From Corallococcus sp. CA053C (lineage in GTDB: Bacteria > Myxococcota > Myxococcia > Myxococcales > Myxococcaceae), in contig NZ_RAWA01000024.1 in NCBI RefSeq assembly GCF_003611675.1, forward strand, positions 1-51,056: 51,056 nt of DNA. Direction: 5' to 3'. Numbering within the stretch: position 1 is the first letter of the stretch; the number at the start of each line of letters is the position of its first letter. Position numbers and translations under genes: made by a program. Below, piece by piece: positions 1-9,181 of the stretch. The notes under the pieces were generated by a model. The model did no database searches and was not told the origin of the DNA. It worked only from the letters and a program-made list of their open reading frames with translations.

Positions 1-92
1 CCCTCAATTGGAATCCCCCCGTCGCATCCGGGCTTGCTACACTTCCCGTCTAACCACGACTTTCCACCTCTTTCCTGAATAGGGACTCCCCC

Positions 93-881
93 ATGCCCAC
101 GACGACCGCGACCGATGGAACGACCCTGCACTACCGGGTGCTCGGGGATGGACCGCGTGCGGTGGTGCTGGTGCATGGGTGGATGACGTCGGGCGCGGTG
201 TGGGACGCGATGGTGGAGAAGCTGGACCTGACGGGCCTGCGGCTGGTGGTGCCGGACCACCGGGGCAGCGGCGGGTCGGGGCGGCCGGCGTCGGGGTACG
301 CGCTGGAGCAGTACGCGAAGGACGTGCTGGCGGTGGCGGACCACGCGGGCGCGAAGCGCTTCGCGCTGGTGGGCCACAGCATGGGCGGGCAGATCGCCCA
401 GTGGGTGGCGTCGGAGGCCCCCGCGCGCGTCACGGGCCTGGTGCTGATGACCTCGGTGCCCGCGGCGGGGCTGCCGCTGCCTCCGGACGCGGCGGGCCTG
501 TTCCGCACGTCCGCGGGGGACCGGGCGAAGCAGCAGACCATCCTCGGGCTGGCGTGCAAGCAGCTGTCGCCCGAGTCGCTGGAGGGGATGCTGAAGGACG
601 CCACGGGGGTATCGAAGGAGGCCATCGAGCAGAGCTTCGACGCCTGGACGGCGGGAGGCTTCGCGCAACGGCTGGCGGCCATCACGGCGCCCACGCTGGT
701 GGTGGCCACGGATGATCCGTTCCTGCCGCCGGTGTTCCTGAAGCAGGCGGTGGCGGGCCCCATCCAGAACGCGCGCATGACGTACCTGCCGGGGCCGGGG
801 CACTACCCGCAGGTGGAGCGTCCGGTGGAGACGGCGGCGCTGCTGTCGGCGTTCCTCGCTGGCAACGCCGCGCAGGCGTGA
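93..881 (+). CDS. alpha/beta-fold hydrolase
   Basis: A 262-residue cytoplasmic alpha/beta hydrolase. An early HGW segment (VLVHGWMTSG) forms the oxyanion region. The nucleophile elbow reads GHSMGG, giving Ser as nucleophile. A late GPGHYPQVERP supplies the catalytic His, and DDPFLPP probably marks the acid strand. There is no signal peptide. The family covers esterases, C-C hydrolases and haloperoxidase-like enzymes, and the substrate cannot be read from sequence. AGGGA about 6 nt upstream supports the ATG. The next gene begins close behind and may be co-transcribed. Confidence 0.9.
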   Translation: MPTTTATDGTTLHYRVLGDGPRAVVLVHGWMTSGAVWDAMVEKLDLTGLRLVVPDHRGSGGSGRPASGYALEQYAKDVLAVADHAGAKRFALVGHSMGGQIAQWVASEAPARVTGLVLMTSVPAAGLPLPPDAAGLFRTSAGDRAKQQTILGLACKQLSPESLEGMLKDATGVSKEAIEQSFDAWTAGGFAQRLAAITAPTLVVATDDPFLPPVFLKQAVAGPIQNARMTYLPGPGHYPQVERPVETAALLSAFLAGNAAQA

Positions 882-925
882 AGCACCCCGCGTCGGAACC
901 GGACAAGGAAGCAGGAGAGCGCGCG

Positions 926-1360
926 ATGGCCTGGAGCATGTCCTTTGAACACGACGCCGAGCACGATGTCGTCACGGCGAACTTCACCGATTGCATCCTG
1001 GTGACGGACGAGGACGTGTATCGCTGGCGCAGCGAGGTGGAAGCGCAGTTCGCGAAGTTCAACGGCCGGGTGGACCTGCTCATCAACCTGGACGGGCTGG
1101 TGGTGCGCCACACGGCGGGGCGCACCTTCGGCAAGGAGCGGCGCGAGGTGCTGGAGCGCAACACGCACCGCTCGTTCCGCTACGGCGGCGACGAGATGAC
1201 GCGCATGTTCATCAGCACCAGCGGAGCCATCAACGGCGCGGCGGTGAACCACTACGCCACGCGCGAGGAGGCCCTGGCCGCACTGCTGGCCGAACGCGAG
1301 TCCCTGCGCCAGCGCGGCTTCACGCCCTTCAGGTCCAGCCTGCACAGCGGCAAGAGCTGA
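926..1360 (+). CDS. hypothetical protein, possible STAS/SpoIIAA-like fold
   Basis: A soluble protein of 144 residues. An in-frame GTG at 878 overlaps the previous stop, but ATG 926 has GGAG about 8 nt upstream and starts where family-like sequence begins (MAWSMSFEHDAEHD), so I chose it. The alternating pattern of a short beta-rich N-terminus, a helix around WRSEVEAQF and the strand DLLINLDGLVV suggests a small SpoIIAA-like alpha/beta fold. That is inference from pattern only. I recognise no catalytic motif. It is probably in an operon with the hydrolase upstream. Confidence 0.7.
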   Translation: MAWSMSFEHDAEHDVVTANFTDCILVTDEDVYRWRSEVEAQFAKFNGRVDLLINLDGLVVRHTAGRTFGKERREVLERNTHRSFRYGGDEMTRMFISTSGAINGAAVNHYATREEALAALLAERESLRQRGFTPFRSSLHSGKS

Positions 1361-1363
1361 AGG

Positions 1364-2074
1364 CTACACCCCGGCGAACCACTCGTAGCCCTGGTCCTCC
1401 CAGGTGCCCCCGGTGGCCTCCGGGAGGAAGCGCACCTGGGTGAGGTACTTCACCATCTTGTAGCCCAGCTTCACGCCCGAATAGAGGCGCAGCGGCGCGC
1501 CATGGCCGGGCGTGAGCGGCTGCCCGTTCATGCCGTACGCGAGCACCGTCTGCGGGTGCAGCGCGCTTGGGGCGTCCCAGGAGGAGAAGTAGCCGCTGTC
1601 GAACGAGCGGAACTCCACGAAGCCCGCGCGCGGATCCGCGCCCACGGCCCGCGCCAGGTCGCTCACGCGCACGCCGTGCCATGACGCCACCGCGCTCCAG
1701 CCCTCCACGCAGTGATGGCGGATCCGGTAGTCGGTCCGGGGCAGCCGCCGCAGCTCCTCCAGCGAGAAGGCGCGCGGTTGGGAGACATGCCCGCCCACCT
1801 CCAGGTGCCAGCCCGCGGGGGCCAGGGGCAGGGTGTCGGAGACGAAGTAGGTGGGGAAGTCGCCGGGCGGGGTGAGCTGCTCCACGGGCTCCTCGGGCGC
1901 GAGCTGGTGGGGGTTGAAGAGGGCCGCCTGCGCGCGCTGGTTGAAGCGCTCCATGACGCCGAGGAAGCCCGCGTGGGGGCGGCTGGAATCACAGGCGCTG
2001 GTGGCGAGCGCGGCGGCGCCCAGGAGCACGCGGCGGCGGGTGAGGAGGCGGCTGCCCGTTTCAATCCCAGACAT
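1364..2074 (-). CDS. molybdopterin-dependent oxidoreductase (sulfite oxidase/MsrP family)
   Basis: A 236-residue periplasmic oxidoreductase. The N-terminus LTRRRVLLGAAALATSAC combines a twin-arginine motif with a possible lipobox Cys, which fits Tat export of a folded molybdenum enzyme. The body matches the sulfite oxidase/YedY molybdopterin domain. HHCVEGWS carries the Mo-ligating Cys, followed by DSGYFSSWD, GMNGQPLTPGHGAPLRL and KMVKYLTQVRF. At 236 residues it lacks a C-terminal dimerisation domain, as MsrP-like proteins do. Its start overlaps the end of the upstream cytochrome b gene by 14 bp, so the two are co-translated and probably form one electron-transfer system. The substrate (methionine sulfoxide or another) is unknown. 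Confidence 0.88.
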   Translation of the reverse strand: MSGIETGSRLLTRRRVLLGAAALATSACDSSRPHAGFLGVMERFNQRAQAALFNPHQLAPEEPVEQLTPPGDFPTYFVSDTLPLAPAGWHLEVGGHVSQPRAFSLEELRRLPRTDYRIRHHCVEGWSAVASWHGVRVSDLARAVGADPRAGFVEFRSFDSGYFSSWDAPSALHPQTVLAYGMNGQPLTPGHGAPLRLYSGVKLGYKMVKYLTQVRFLPEATGGTWEDQGYEWFAGV

Positions 2075-2729
2075 GAGGCTTCTTCCTTCCCCCGGTCACC
2101 ATCTCCCCGAGGGTGCGCGGGTGCAGGGCGACGAGCACCACGTGGCCGACGGTGAAGAGGGCCAGCAGCGCGAGCAGCAGCAGGTGCACCGCGCGCGCCG
2201 GGTCGTAGCCGCCGAAGAGCGCGGTGAGCGCGTGGAGCTGCACGGGCTTGTAGAGGACGAGGCCGGAGAGGACGGACAGCGCGCCCATCACGAGGGCCAT
2301 CGTGTACGCGAGCCGCTGGAGGCCGTTGTAGAGCCCGGTCCGCGCGGGCGCGGGGCGCAGCCGCAGGTAGTACGCGAGCGTGGCCACGGCGTCGCGCGTG
2401 TCGCGGCGCGGGAGGAACAGGCGGCGGCGCCACTCGCCGCTGAAGGCGAGGTAGAGCACGTACACGACGCCGTTGAGGGCGAGGAACCACCCGAAGGCGA
2501 AGTGCCAGTGGCGCGCGCCCGCGAGCCAGCCTCCCAGCCGCGCCCACGAAGGGGGCACGGCGTCCTGGAAGGGATAGAGCGCGTAGCTCCGGCCACGGGG
2601 GCCCAGGCGCGGATACGCGGCGAGGATCTGCAACCCGCTGGCGGCGAGGATGGCGAGCAGCGGCACGTTCACCCAATGGGCGAGGCGGATGGGCCAAGGC
2701 TGGGGACGGCGGGGCTCGGACGGATGCAT
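2061..2729 (-). CDS. cytochrome b561-family membrane subunit
   Basis: A 222-residue integral membrane cytochrome b with about four helices. IRLAHWVNVPLLAILAASG opens the first. HWHFAFGWFLALNGVVYVLY, MALVMGALSVLSGLVLY and VHLLLLALLALFTVGHVVLVALH follow, and each contains or borders a His suitable for haem ligation. It resembles the cytochrome subunits of NiFe hydrogenase and thiosulfate reductase. Overlap with the molybdoenzyme gene suggests it hands quinol electrons to that enzyme, the job YedZ/MsrQ does for MsrP. The start is uncertain: ATG 2729 (MHPSEPRR) fits the family, ATG 2765 is possible, and neither has a strong Shine-Dalgarno sequence. Confidence 0.82.
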   Translation of the reverse strand: MHPSEPRRPQPWPIRLAHWVNVPLLAILAASGLQILAAYPRLGPRGRSYALYPFQDAVPPSWARLGGWLAGARHWHFAFGWFLALNGVVYVLYLAFSGEWRRRLFLPRRDTRDAVATLAYYLRLRPAPARTGLYNGLQRLAYTMALVMGALSVLSGLVLYKPVQLHALTALFGGYDPARAVHLLLLALLALFTVGHVVLVALHPRTLGEMVTGGRKKPHVWD

Positions 2730-2961
2730 GGGGTGGACCCCAGCATCGGGAATCGACGGGTGCATCCCGAGCGAGACGAGGGCTGCTGGCTGGAGAACGC
2801 CCGGGTGGAAAACTCGTCGGACAGCGGACGGAGAGGAGGCGTCGGAGGGCAGGACGCACACCCCGCGCGGGTCGGGCGTGGCGCGGGGCTCACGGGTTGG
2901 ACGCATCGCGCGGCTCGTGATGGTGTTCCCGCTCACAATGCTTTTTCAGGACGGTGCGGCC

Positions 2962-5598
2962 ATGAAGCGAACCCCTGCGTTGCAGCTGGTGGGACTCCTG
3001 CTGCTGAGCACGTTCGGCTGCGTGGAGGGGGAGCCCGCCTTCACGGTGAGGCCGGCCGGGGGCGTGCGACTGGTGGTCGCGCTGCCGCGCTCGTTGGAGG
3101 CCGTGCCGGTGGCGCAGGTGACGTCCACGGTGACGCACGGCTCCGGGCCGGAGGAAGCAGTGCCGCTGGCGCTGACCCTGGACGCGGGGGCTTCGTGGTC
3201 CGGTGACGTGGATCCGGTGAGCTCGGGTGAAACAGTAGGGCTGCGCGTGGACGCGCTGGATGGCGCGGGCGCGGTGGTGGCCACGGCGAGCCTGGAGGAA
3301 GCGGTGCCGCTCGCGCTCCAGGGCGAGGCCCTGGTGGTCATGGTGCCCCATCCGCCAGGCGCGGTGGCGGGCCCGGGCAACACGGCGCCTCGCATCCACG
3401 CGGTGGTGGCCTCCAAGGCCCGGGCGACCTTTGGCGAGGAGGTGCAGCTGCGCGCGTGGGCGAGCGATCTGGAGCCGACGGACACGCTCACCTATGCCTG
3501 GAGCAGCTCCTCGGGGTCGCTCGACTGTGACGGCGCCGCGTGCACGTTGACGGTCCTCCCCGAGCCCTATGCCGGGCTGGGGCCGCACTCCAACCTGAAG
3601 GACGGGCTGCGGGTGGAGGTCCGCGTCACGGATGCGCGCGGCGCGGTGTCCACGCTCCAGTTCCGCATCGGGGCGGGCACGGTGGGCGCGGTGGGGTCGC
3701 TGGAGGACACGCGGTTCAACCGCTGGCCCGTGGCGCCCGCGGATGGGGAGCCCCGGCAGCTGGCCGTGGGTGCGCCGTTCCTCGTGCCGGCGGCGACGAC
3801 GGACGAAGATGGGGCCTCGGATCCGCTGACGTATGCGTGGCGCGCGACGTGCGAGGGCACGTTCGACGACGTCACGCGGGCCACGCCCGTGTTCACTCCG
3901 ACCGCGGAGCCCCAGGGCTGTGGCTGCCAGTTGCAGGGCGCGGTGAGCGACCCCTTCGGGGGCAGCGTGACGCACATCGTGAGCCTGTGCGTGCGGCAGA
4001 GCGCGCCGCCGGTGCTGGGCGCCACGTCGCAGTTGGCACCGAGCGCACGCGCGGGCGAGCGCGTGACCTTCACCGCGGCGGCGACGGATCCGCGCGGTGA
4101 GCCGCTGACGTTCACCTGGACGACGAACGTGGGCGCGGTGGGCACGGCGGTGGGAGACGGCACGACGAGCACGGTGGACTGGACGGAGCTGTCCTGCGTG
4201 CCTCCGGACGTGACGCCGACGGTGGAGGTGACGGTGACGAACGCCTCGGGCGCGAGCGTGCGCCATGCCTTCACGGTGGAGTGGACGGACCGGCGCTGTG
4301 GCGCGCTGGAGGGTGCGTGCGTGTTCACGCTGGCGCCAGGGAAGGTGACGCTGTCCCAGGACTGCGTGACGCAGGGGTCGGTGTTCATCCCGGACGGCTT
4401 CACGTTCGACGGGGCGGCGCACGCGCTGACGGCGGTGGAGGACGCGGTGGCGGGGGAGCACTTCCAGGGCGCGGTGCTGCGCAACCGGGGCCCGGTGGCG
4501 AGCGTGCGCGGCGTGACGGTGACGGCGCGGAACCTGTCGGACGCGTGTGACGCGGGCGCGGCCCGGCTGCGCGGCATCCTGCTGGAGGGCGCGAGCGGCG
4601 CCGTCGAGGACTCGCTGGTGGAGGCGCTGCATCAGGCGGGGAACCTGAGTGGATGCCAGGAGGGCTTCGCCATCGAGGTGCGCAACGACGCGGCCGGCGC
4701 GGCCCAGGTGACGGTGGGCCTGAGGCGCAACCGCGTGACGGGCTACCAGAAGGCGGGCCTGCTGGTGGCGGGCAAGGTGGAGGTCGCGGCCGAGGACAAC
4801 ATCGTGGAGGGCGGAGGGCCGGTGGACCACATCGCGCGCATCGGCCTCCAGCTCGCATATGGGGTTACGGGGCGCGTGGTGGGCAACCAGGTGACGGGCA
4901 ACGCGTACACGAAGGCCACGGACACGGGCACCGGCATCCTGGTGGTGGGCGGCGCGTACTACGGCGCGGGGCGGGCGCTGTGCCACGACCTGATCATCCA
5001 GGGCAACACGGTGAGGGAGAACGACGTCGGCATCAGCCTGTCGCAGGCGGAGGGTGGCTTCAGCGCGCCGTCGGAGGCCACGCGCATCCAGGTGCTGGAG
5101 AACGAGCTGAGCAAGGCCACGCTGACGAACGGGTCGGGACCCGAGCGGGGCTATCAGGCGGCCCTCTTCGACAACGGGCGCGCGAACCTGCTCAGCCTCA
5201 ACCGGATCAGCGGTAACGGCTACGACCCGGCCGTCTTCCCGGACGAGGCCTACGCCCTGGACGTGGAGACGGTGGCGGGGGCGCGGCAGGTGGCCTTCGC
5301 CACGCAGGCCCGCACCGTGGACGCGGGGGCCTGCTCCGAAGCGCTGGTGGTGCAGGGGCGGGACGCCGAGGGCAACCTGGCCTCGCTGGTGGATCCGACG
5401 GTGGCACTGACCGCGTCGGACGCGGGAGCGACGTTCCACCTGCAACCGGATTGCTCGGATGCGGCGGTGGCGTCGGTGAGCCTCGCGGGCGCGCAGCGCG
5501 AAGCGGTGTTCTACGTGCGCTCTGGCACGGTGGGCGTGTTGACGGTGACGGCGACAGGGGACGGCGTGAGCGCGACGCAGGACCAGACCGTCCGTTGA
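2962..5598 (+). CDS. surface lipoprotein with PKD-like and parallel beta-helix domains
   Basis: An 878-residue exported lipoprotein. MKRTPALQLVGLLLLSTFGC is a lipoprotein signal with Cys20. Residues about 140-440 hold PKD/cadherin-like modules with repeated D-x-L-TYAW and FTWTT strands. Residues about 450-760 are a right-handed parallel beta-helix with short strand repeats (VTARNLS, RNRVTGYQKAG, DNIVEGG, GNQVTGN, GNTVREND, ENELSK, LNRISGN), like NosD and pectate-lyase folds. The last about 100 residues are an invasin-like Ig domain. Paired Cys residues fit extracellular disulfides. I chose ATG 2962 because the signal peptide starts there and an AGGA lies upstream. It may bind or cleave polysaccharide, but no catalytic motif is clear. 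Confidence 0.85.
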   Translation: MKRTPALQLVGLLLLSTFGCVEGEPAFTVRPAGGVRLVVALPRSLEAVPVAQVTSTVTHGSGPEEAVPLALTLDAGASWSGDVDPVSSGETVGLRVDALDGAGAVVATASLEEAVPLALQGEALVVMVPHPPGAVAGPGNTAPRIHAVVASKARATFGEEVQLRAWASDLEPTDTLTYAWSSSSGSLDCDGAACTLTVLPEPYAGLGPHSNLKDGLRVEVRVTDARGAVSTLQFRIGAGTVGAVGSLEDTRFNRWPVAPADGEPRQLAVGAPFLVPAATTDEDGASDPLTYAWRATCEGTFDDVTRATPVFTPTAEPQGCGCQLQGAVSDPFGGSVTHIVSLCVRQSAPPVLGATSQLAPSARAGERVTFTAAATDPRGEPLTFTWTTNVGAVGTAVGDGTTSTVDWTELSCVPPDVTPTVEVTVTNASGASVRHAFTVEWTDRRCGALEGACVFTLAPGKVTLSQDCVTQGSVFIPDGFTFDGAAHALTAVEDAVAGEHFQGAVLRNRGPVASVRGVTVTARNLSDACDAGAARLRGILLEGASGAVEDSLVEALHQAGNLSGCQEGFAIEVRNDAAGAAQVTVGLRRNRVTGYQKAGLLVAGKVEVAAEDNIVEGGGPVDHIARIGLQLAYGVTGRVVGNQVTGNAYTKATDTGTGILVVGGAYYGAGRALCHDLIIQGNTVRENDVGISLSQAEGGFSAPSEATRIQVLENELSKATLTNGSGPERGYQAALFDNGRANLLSLNRISGNGYDPAVFPDEAYALDVETVAGARQVAFATQARTVDAGACSEALVVQGRDAEGNLASLVDPTVALTASDAGATFHLQPDCSDAAVASVSLAGAQREAVFYVRSGTVGVLTVTATGDGVSATQDQTVR

Positions 5599-5709
5599 TC
5601 CGGGGTGCACGGCGGCCCTCGTTGCTCCGCGTGCGCGTGGAGCGTCAGGGTGCCTGACTGTCGGTCCGGGTGGAACGACGGATGGCACAACGCATTCGCC
5701 TCGTGAGCC

Positions 5710-7623
5710 ATGGCGCGGTACACGGGGCGCGTGTTCGGACGGACGGTCATCACCTGGGTGGGGCTCTGCCTCCTGCTGCTGCTTCCCGCATGTGCTCCGC
5801 GCGCCGTGAGACGCGGTGTGTCCGGGGGGCCGGAGGACGTGGCCCGCGTGTACCTGGAGGCCTGGGCGCGCAACGACCTCGTCGCGCAGCGCGGGATGCT
5901 CGTGGAGGTGCCCGCGGACTTCGACGCGCAGCACGCGAAGTGGCGGCAGGCGCTGGGCATCGTGGCCTCCCGCTTCGAGGAGCTGCACCTCGAATCCGAG
6001 GATGACGTCGCCGCGGTGGTGACCTTCCATGGGGTGCACACGCTGCGGGGACTCGGCGACTGGGAGGTGGCGTCGCGCCTGCGCTTCGAGCGCCGGGGGA
6101 ATCGCTGGGTCGCGCGCTGGACGCCGGAGGTGTTCCACCCGGAGGCGCGCGCCGGAGACACCTTCACGCGCCTGCGAGCCTGGGGTCCGCGAGCCGCGCT
6201 GCTTGATGCCGCCGGGGCGCCGCTCACCGTGCCCGGAGAGGTGATCAGCATCGGGCTGTACCCGGGGCGGGTGCGGGACGTCACGGCCGTGGCCCAAGCG
6301 CTCCAGACGCAGCTCGGCGTGGATCCCGCACGGGTCCAGGCGGCGCTGCGGTCCACGGGGGCGCAGCCCGAACAGTTCTTCGCGCTCATCGACGTGCGAC
6401 CGGAGCGCTACCAGCAGGTGCGCCCCGTGCTCGCGCCGGTGCCCGGCATCTTCTTCCGCAAGAAGACCGCGCGCCTCACCCCGGCGGAGGGCTTCGCCGC
6501 GCACACGCTGGGGCGCGTGGGCGAAGTGACGGCGGAAGCGCTCCAGGCGCTGGGCCATCCCTATCAGGCAGGGGACCTCGTGGGCCTGTCCGGCCTGGAG
6601 CGCGCGCAGGAGCGGACGCTGGCCGGCAGCCCGTCGGGCGAGGTGCGACTGGTGCACCGCTCGGGAGAGAGCGTGCTGCTGCACCGCTTCGACGGAGCAC
6701 CGGGAACGCCGGTGCGCACCACGCTGAGAAGGGAGGTGCAGGCAGCGGCGGAGGCCGCGCTCCTGGACGTCACGCAGCCCGCGGCACTCGTCGCGGTGGA
6801 CACGGCGACAGGCGAGGTGCTGGCCGTGGCCAGCCGTCCCCTCGGCGAAGCCCTGCACCGGGCCCTGACAGGGCGCTATCCCCCCGGCTCCACGTTCAAG
6901 GTCGTGACCGCCGAAGCGCTGCTCGCGAGCGGCCTGAAACCCGACACGCGGGCGGACTGCCCGGTGGAGGCGACCGCGGGCCGCAGGCGCTTCCGCAACT
7001 TCGAATCCGAAGCGTTCGGAGCGTCGACCCTGCGGCAGGTCTTCGCGCTCTCGTGCAACACGGCCTTCATCCAGCTCTCCGCGCGGTTGGGCCGCGGCGC
7101 CCTGGAGGATGCGGCACGGCGCTTCGGCTTCGGCGTCCGCTACGACGTGGGCCTGCCCTCACCGGGGGCCACGTTCCCCGAACCCCAGGATGACGCCGAC
7201 CGGGCCGCGGCCTCCATGGGGCAGGGCAGGGTGCTGGCCACGCCGCTGCACATGGCCACGGTGGCGGCGGCGGTGGACACGGGCCGCTGGCATGCACCGC
7301 GCCTGCTGGCGGACGCGGAGGCGGGCCCGGAGGAGTCCCTGCGCCCGGGCACCCCGGAGGCGCTGCGCAACCTCATGCGCGCGGTGGTGATGGAAGGCAC
7401 GGCGAAGTCCGCGGCGGGCGTGCAGGGGCTGATGGGCAAGACGGGAACGGCGGAGTTCGGCACGGCGGTGCCACCCGAAACCCACGCCTGGTTCATCGGC
7501 CTGCGAGGCGGCATCGGCTTCGCGGTGTTCGTGGAGGGAGGCGGTGTGGGAGGCCGCGTCGCCGTCCCCCTCGCCATGCGCTTCCTCCAGGAGCTGGACG
7601 CGGCGCAATCGTCCGCCCGCTGA
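5710..7623 (+). CDS. MecA-like class B penicillin-binding protein (D,D-transpeptidase)
   Basis: A 637-residue membrane-anchored or lipid-linked transpeptidase. The N-terminus has an uncleaved anchor or lipoprotein signal (WVGLCLLLLLPAC). Residues about 40-150 look like the NTF2-like MecA_N domain (PEDVARVYLEAWARNDL), followed by a dimerisation domain. The C-terminal transpeptidase domain has all active-site motifs: S394-T-F-K, S448-C-N and K577-T-G-T. The MecA-type architecture occurs in Gram-positive resistance PBPs and in some high-GC Gram-negatives, so low beta-lactam affinity is possible but not shown. A beta-lactamase-fold hydrolase gene follows 32 bp later. Confidence 0.9.
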   Translation: MARYTGRVFGRTVITWVGLCLLLLLPACAPRAVRRGVSGGPEDVARVYLEAWARNDLVAQRGMLVEVPADFDAQHAKWRQALGIVASRFEELHLESEDDVAAVVTFHGVHTLRGLGDWEVASRLRFERRGNRWVARWTPEVFHPEARAGDTFTRLRAWGPRAALLDAAGAPLTVPGEVISIGLYPGRVRDVTAVAQALQTQLGVDPARVQAALRSTGAQPEQFFALIDVRPERYQQVRPVLAPVPGIFFRKKTARLTPAEGFAAHTLGRVGEVTAEALQALGHPYQAGDLVGLSGLERAQERTLAGSPSGEVRLVHRSGESVLLHRFDGAPGTPVRTTLRREVQAAAEAALLDVTQPAALVAVDTATGEVLAVASRPLGEALHRALTGRYPPGSTFKVVTAEALLASGLKPDTRADCPVEATAGRRRFRNFESEAFGASTLRQVFALSCNTAFIQLSARLGRGALEDAARRFGFGVRYDVGLPSPGATFPEPQDDADRAAASMGQGRVLATPLHMATVAAAVDTGRWHAPRLLADAEAGPEESLRPGTPEALRNLMRAVVMEGTAKSAAGVQGLMGKTGTAEFGTAVPPETHAWFIGLRGGIGFAVFVEGGGVGGRVAVPLAMRFLQELDAAQSSAR

Positions 7624-7655
7624 AGCGTGTGGAGCCTCATGAGTGGAGAGTCCGA

Positions 7656-9104
7656 ATGAATTGGAGCCCTGTGCGCCTCTTGAGCCTGCTCGCCGCGGTC
7701 CTGCTGTTCACCCCCGCCGCCTTCGCCGCCCCGCCGAAGCCGCAGGAGCTGGATCGGCTCATCACCCAGTACCACCAGCTGCGCCAGTTCAACGGCGCCG
7801 CGCTGGTCGCGGACGAGAAGGGGGTCATCTTCAAGAAGGCCTACGGCTCCGCGAACTTCGAGTGGCAGGTGCCGAACACGGTGGACACGAAGTTCCGCCT
7901 CGCCTCCATCTCGAAGCAGTTCACCGCGATGGTCATCCTGCAGCTCGTCGCCGAGGGGAAGCTCAAGCTCGATGACACGCTCGTCACCCTCCTTCCCGAC
8001 TACCGGAAGGACACGGGCTCCCGCGTCACCCTCACCCACCTGCTCAACCACACCTCGGGCATCCCCAACTACACGAACATCCCCGGCTTCTTCGAGAAGG
8101 ACGCGCGCATCCCCTCCAAGGTCGCGGACTTCGTGAAGACGTTCGCCAGCGGCGACCTGGAGTTCGAGCCCGGGTCCAAGTTCGCCTACAGCAACTCCGG
8201 CTACTTCCTGCTCGGCGCCATCATCGAGCGGGCCACCGGCAAGACGTACGCGCAGGCGCTCCAGGAGCGCATCTTCGACAAGGTCGGGATGAAGAACTCC
8301 GGCTACGACGTCTCCGCGACGGTGCTCTCCAAGCGCGCGAGCGGCTACGAGCTCAAGCCCGAGGGCTACGTCAACGCCCCCTACCTCGACATGACGCTGC
8401 CGTATGCCGCCGGCTCCCTGTACTCCACGGTGGAGGACCTCTTCCTCTGGGACCGGGCGCTCTACCAGGACACGCTGCTGCCCGCGGCGCTCAAACAGAA
8501 GATGTTCACGCCGGGCCTGAGCGACTACGGCTTCGGCTGGTCCATCAAGAAGGTGAAGCTGGACGACGGCAAGACGGAGGTCTCCACCGTCAATCACAGC
8601 GGCGGCATCAACGGCTTCAGCACCTTCATCATCCGCGTCCCGGAGCGCAAGCAGGTCGTCATCCTCTTGGACAACACCGCGCGCGGCGACAAGATCCAGG
8701 CGCTCTCGACGGGGCTGCTCAGCGCCCTGAACGGCATCACGCCCCGGCCGGCCCGGCCCGACATCCGCGACCCCCTGAGCGCGCTGCTCGCCAAAGCGCC
8801 CGTCGCGGAAGCCATCGCCCGGTACCGCGACCTCAAGGCCACGAAGGCGGACGCGTATGACTTCTCCGAAGGACAGCTCAACAGCCTGGGCTACCAGCTG
8901 CTGCGCTCCGGGCGGGTCACGGACTCCATTGAGATCTTCAAGCTGAACGTGGAGATGTTCCCCACCCTCGGGAACGTCTACGACAGCCTGGGCGAGGCGT
9001 ACCTGGCCCACGGAGACAAGGCGCTGGCGAAGACGAACTACCGCAAGGCCTTCGAGCTGGATCCCACCAACACCCACGCCGCCGAAGTGATCAATAAGCT
9101 CTGA
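7656..9104 (+). CDS. periplasmic serine hydrolase (beta-lactamase/PBP4* family) with C-terminal TPR
   Basis: A 482-residue exported enzyme. A signal peptide (LLSLLAAVLLFTPAAFA) precedes a class C beta-lactamase-fold domain. The nucleophile motif is S84-I-S-K87, the YxN motif is Y178-S-N, and the KTG equivalent is H314-S-G, typical of the PBP4*/esterase branch rather than true AmpC. The last about 100 residues form TPR-like helices (GRVTDSIEIFKLNVEMFP, YDSLGEAYLAHGDKALAKTNY). ATG 7656 has GGAG 7 nt upstream, which decides against the GTG at 7629. It may trim peptidoglycan peptides or hydrolyse esters or D-amino peptides. The transpeptidase upstream is probably its operon partner. Confidence 0.9.
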   Translation: MNWSPVRLLSLLAAVLLFTPAAFAAPPKPQELDRLITQYHQLRQFNGAALVADEKGVIFKKAYGSANFEWQVPNTVDTKFRLASISKQFTAMVILQLVAEGKLKLDDTLVTLLPDYRKDTGSRVTLTHLLNHTSGIPNYTNIPGFFEKDARIPSKVADFVKTFASGDLEFEPGSKFAYSNSGYFLLGAIIERATGKTYAQALQERIFDKVGMKNSGYDVSATVLSKRASGYELKPEGYVNAPYLDMTLPYAAGSLYSTVEDLFLWDRALYQDTLLPAALKQKMFTPGLSDYGFGWSIKKVKLDDGKTEVSTVNHSGGINGFSTFIIRVPERKQVVILLDNTARGDKIQALSTGLLSALNGITPRPARPDIRDPLSALLAKAPVAEAIARYRDLKATKADAYDFSEGQLNSLGYQLLRSGRVTDSIEIFKLNVEMFPTLGNVYDSLGEAYLAHGDKALAKTNYRKAFELDPTNTHAAEVINKL

Positions 9105-9123
9105 CCGCCGGACGCGAAGCCCT

Positions 9124-9154
9124 CCCTTCCCTGGCACGTTCTGCTAGGGAAGGA
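9124..9154. terminator. GC/AG-rich hairpin, possible terminator
   Basis: CCCTTCCCT pairs with AGGGAAGGA across a 13-nt loop, giving 8-9 base pairs between the serine hydrolase stop and the GST start. There is no U-run, which is common in high-GC genomes. It could equally affect translation of the next gene, whose Shine-Dalgarno region lies just downstream. Confidence 0.3.
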
Positions 9155-9181
9155 AGGGCAGTCCTTCCTGGAGGTCCCCGG

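Noticed and set aside
2890-6858. A 1,322-codon open frame on the minus strand
   Set aside because: Composition is Arg/His-rich without domain structure. It lies antisense to two well-supported plus-strand genes and arises from GC-rich third positions.
9131-9145. TGGCACGTTCTGCT, resembling a sigma-54 -24/-12 promoter before the GST gene
   Set aside because: Only 8 nt lie between GG and GC, not the required 10, and the sequence is part of the hairpin loop.
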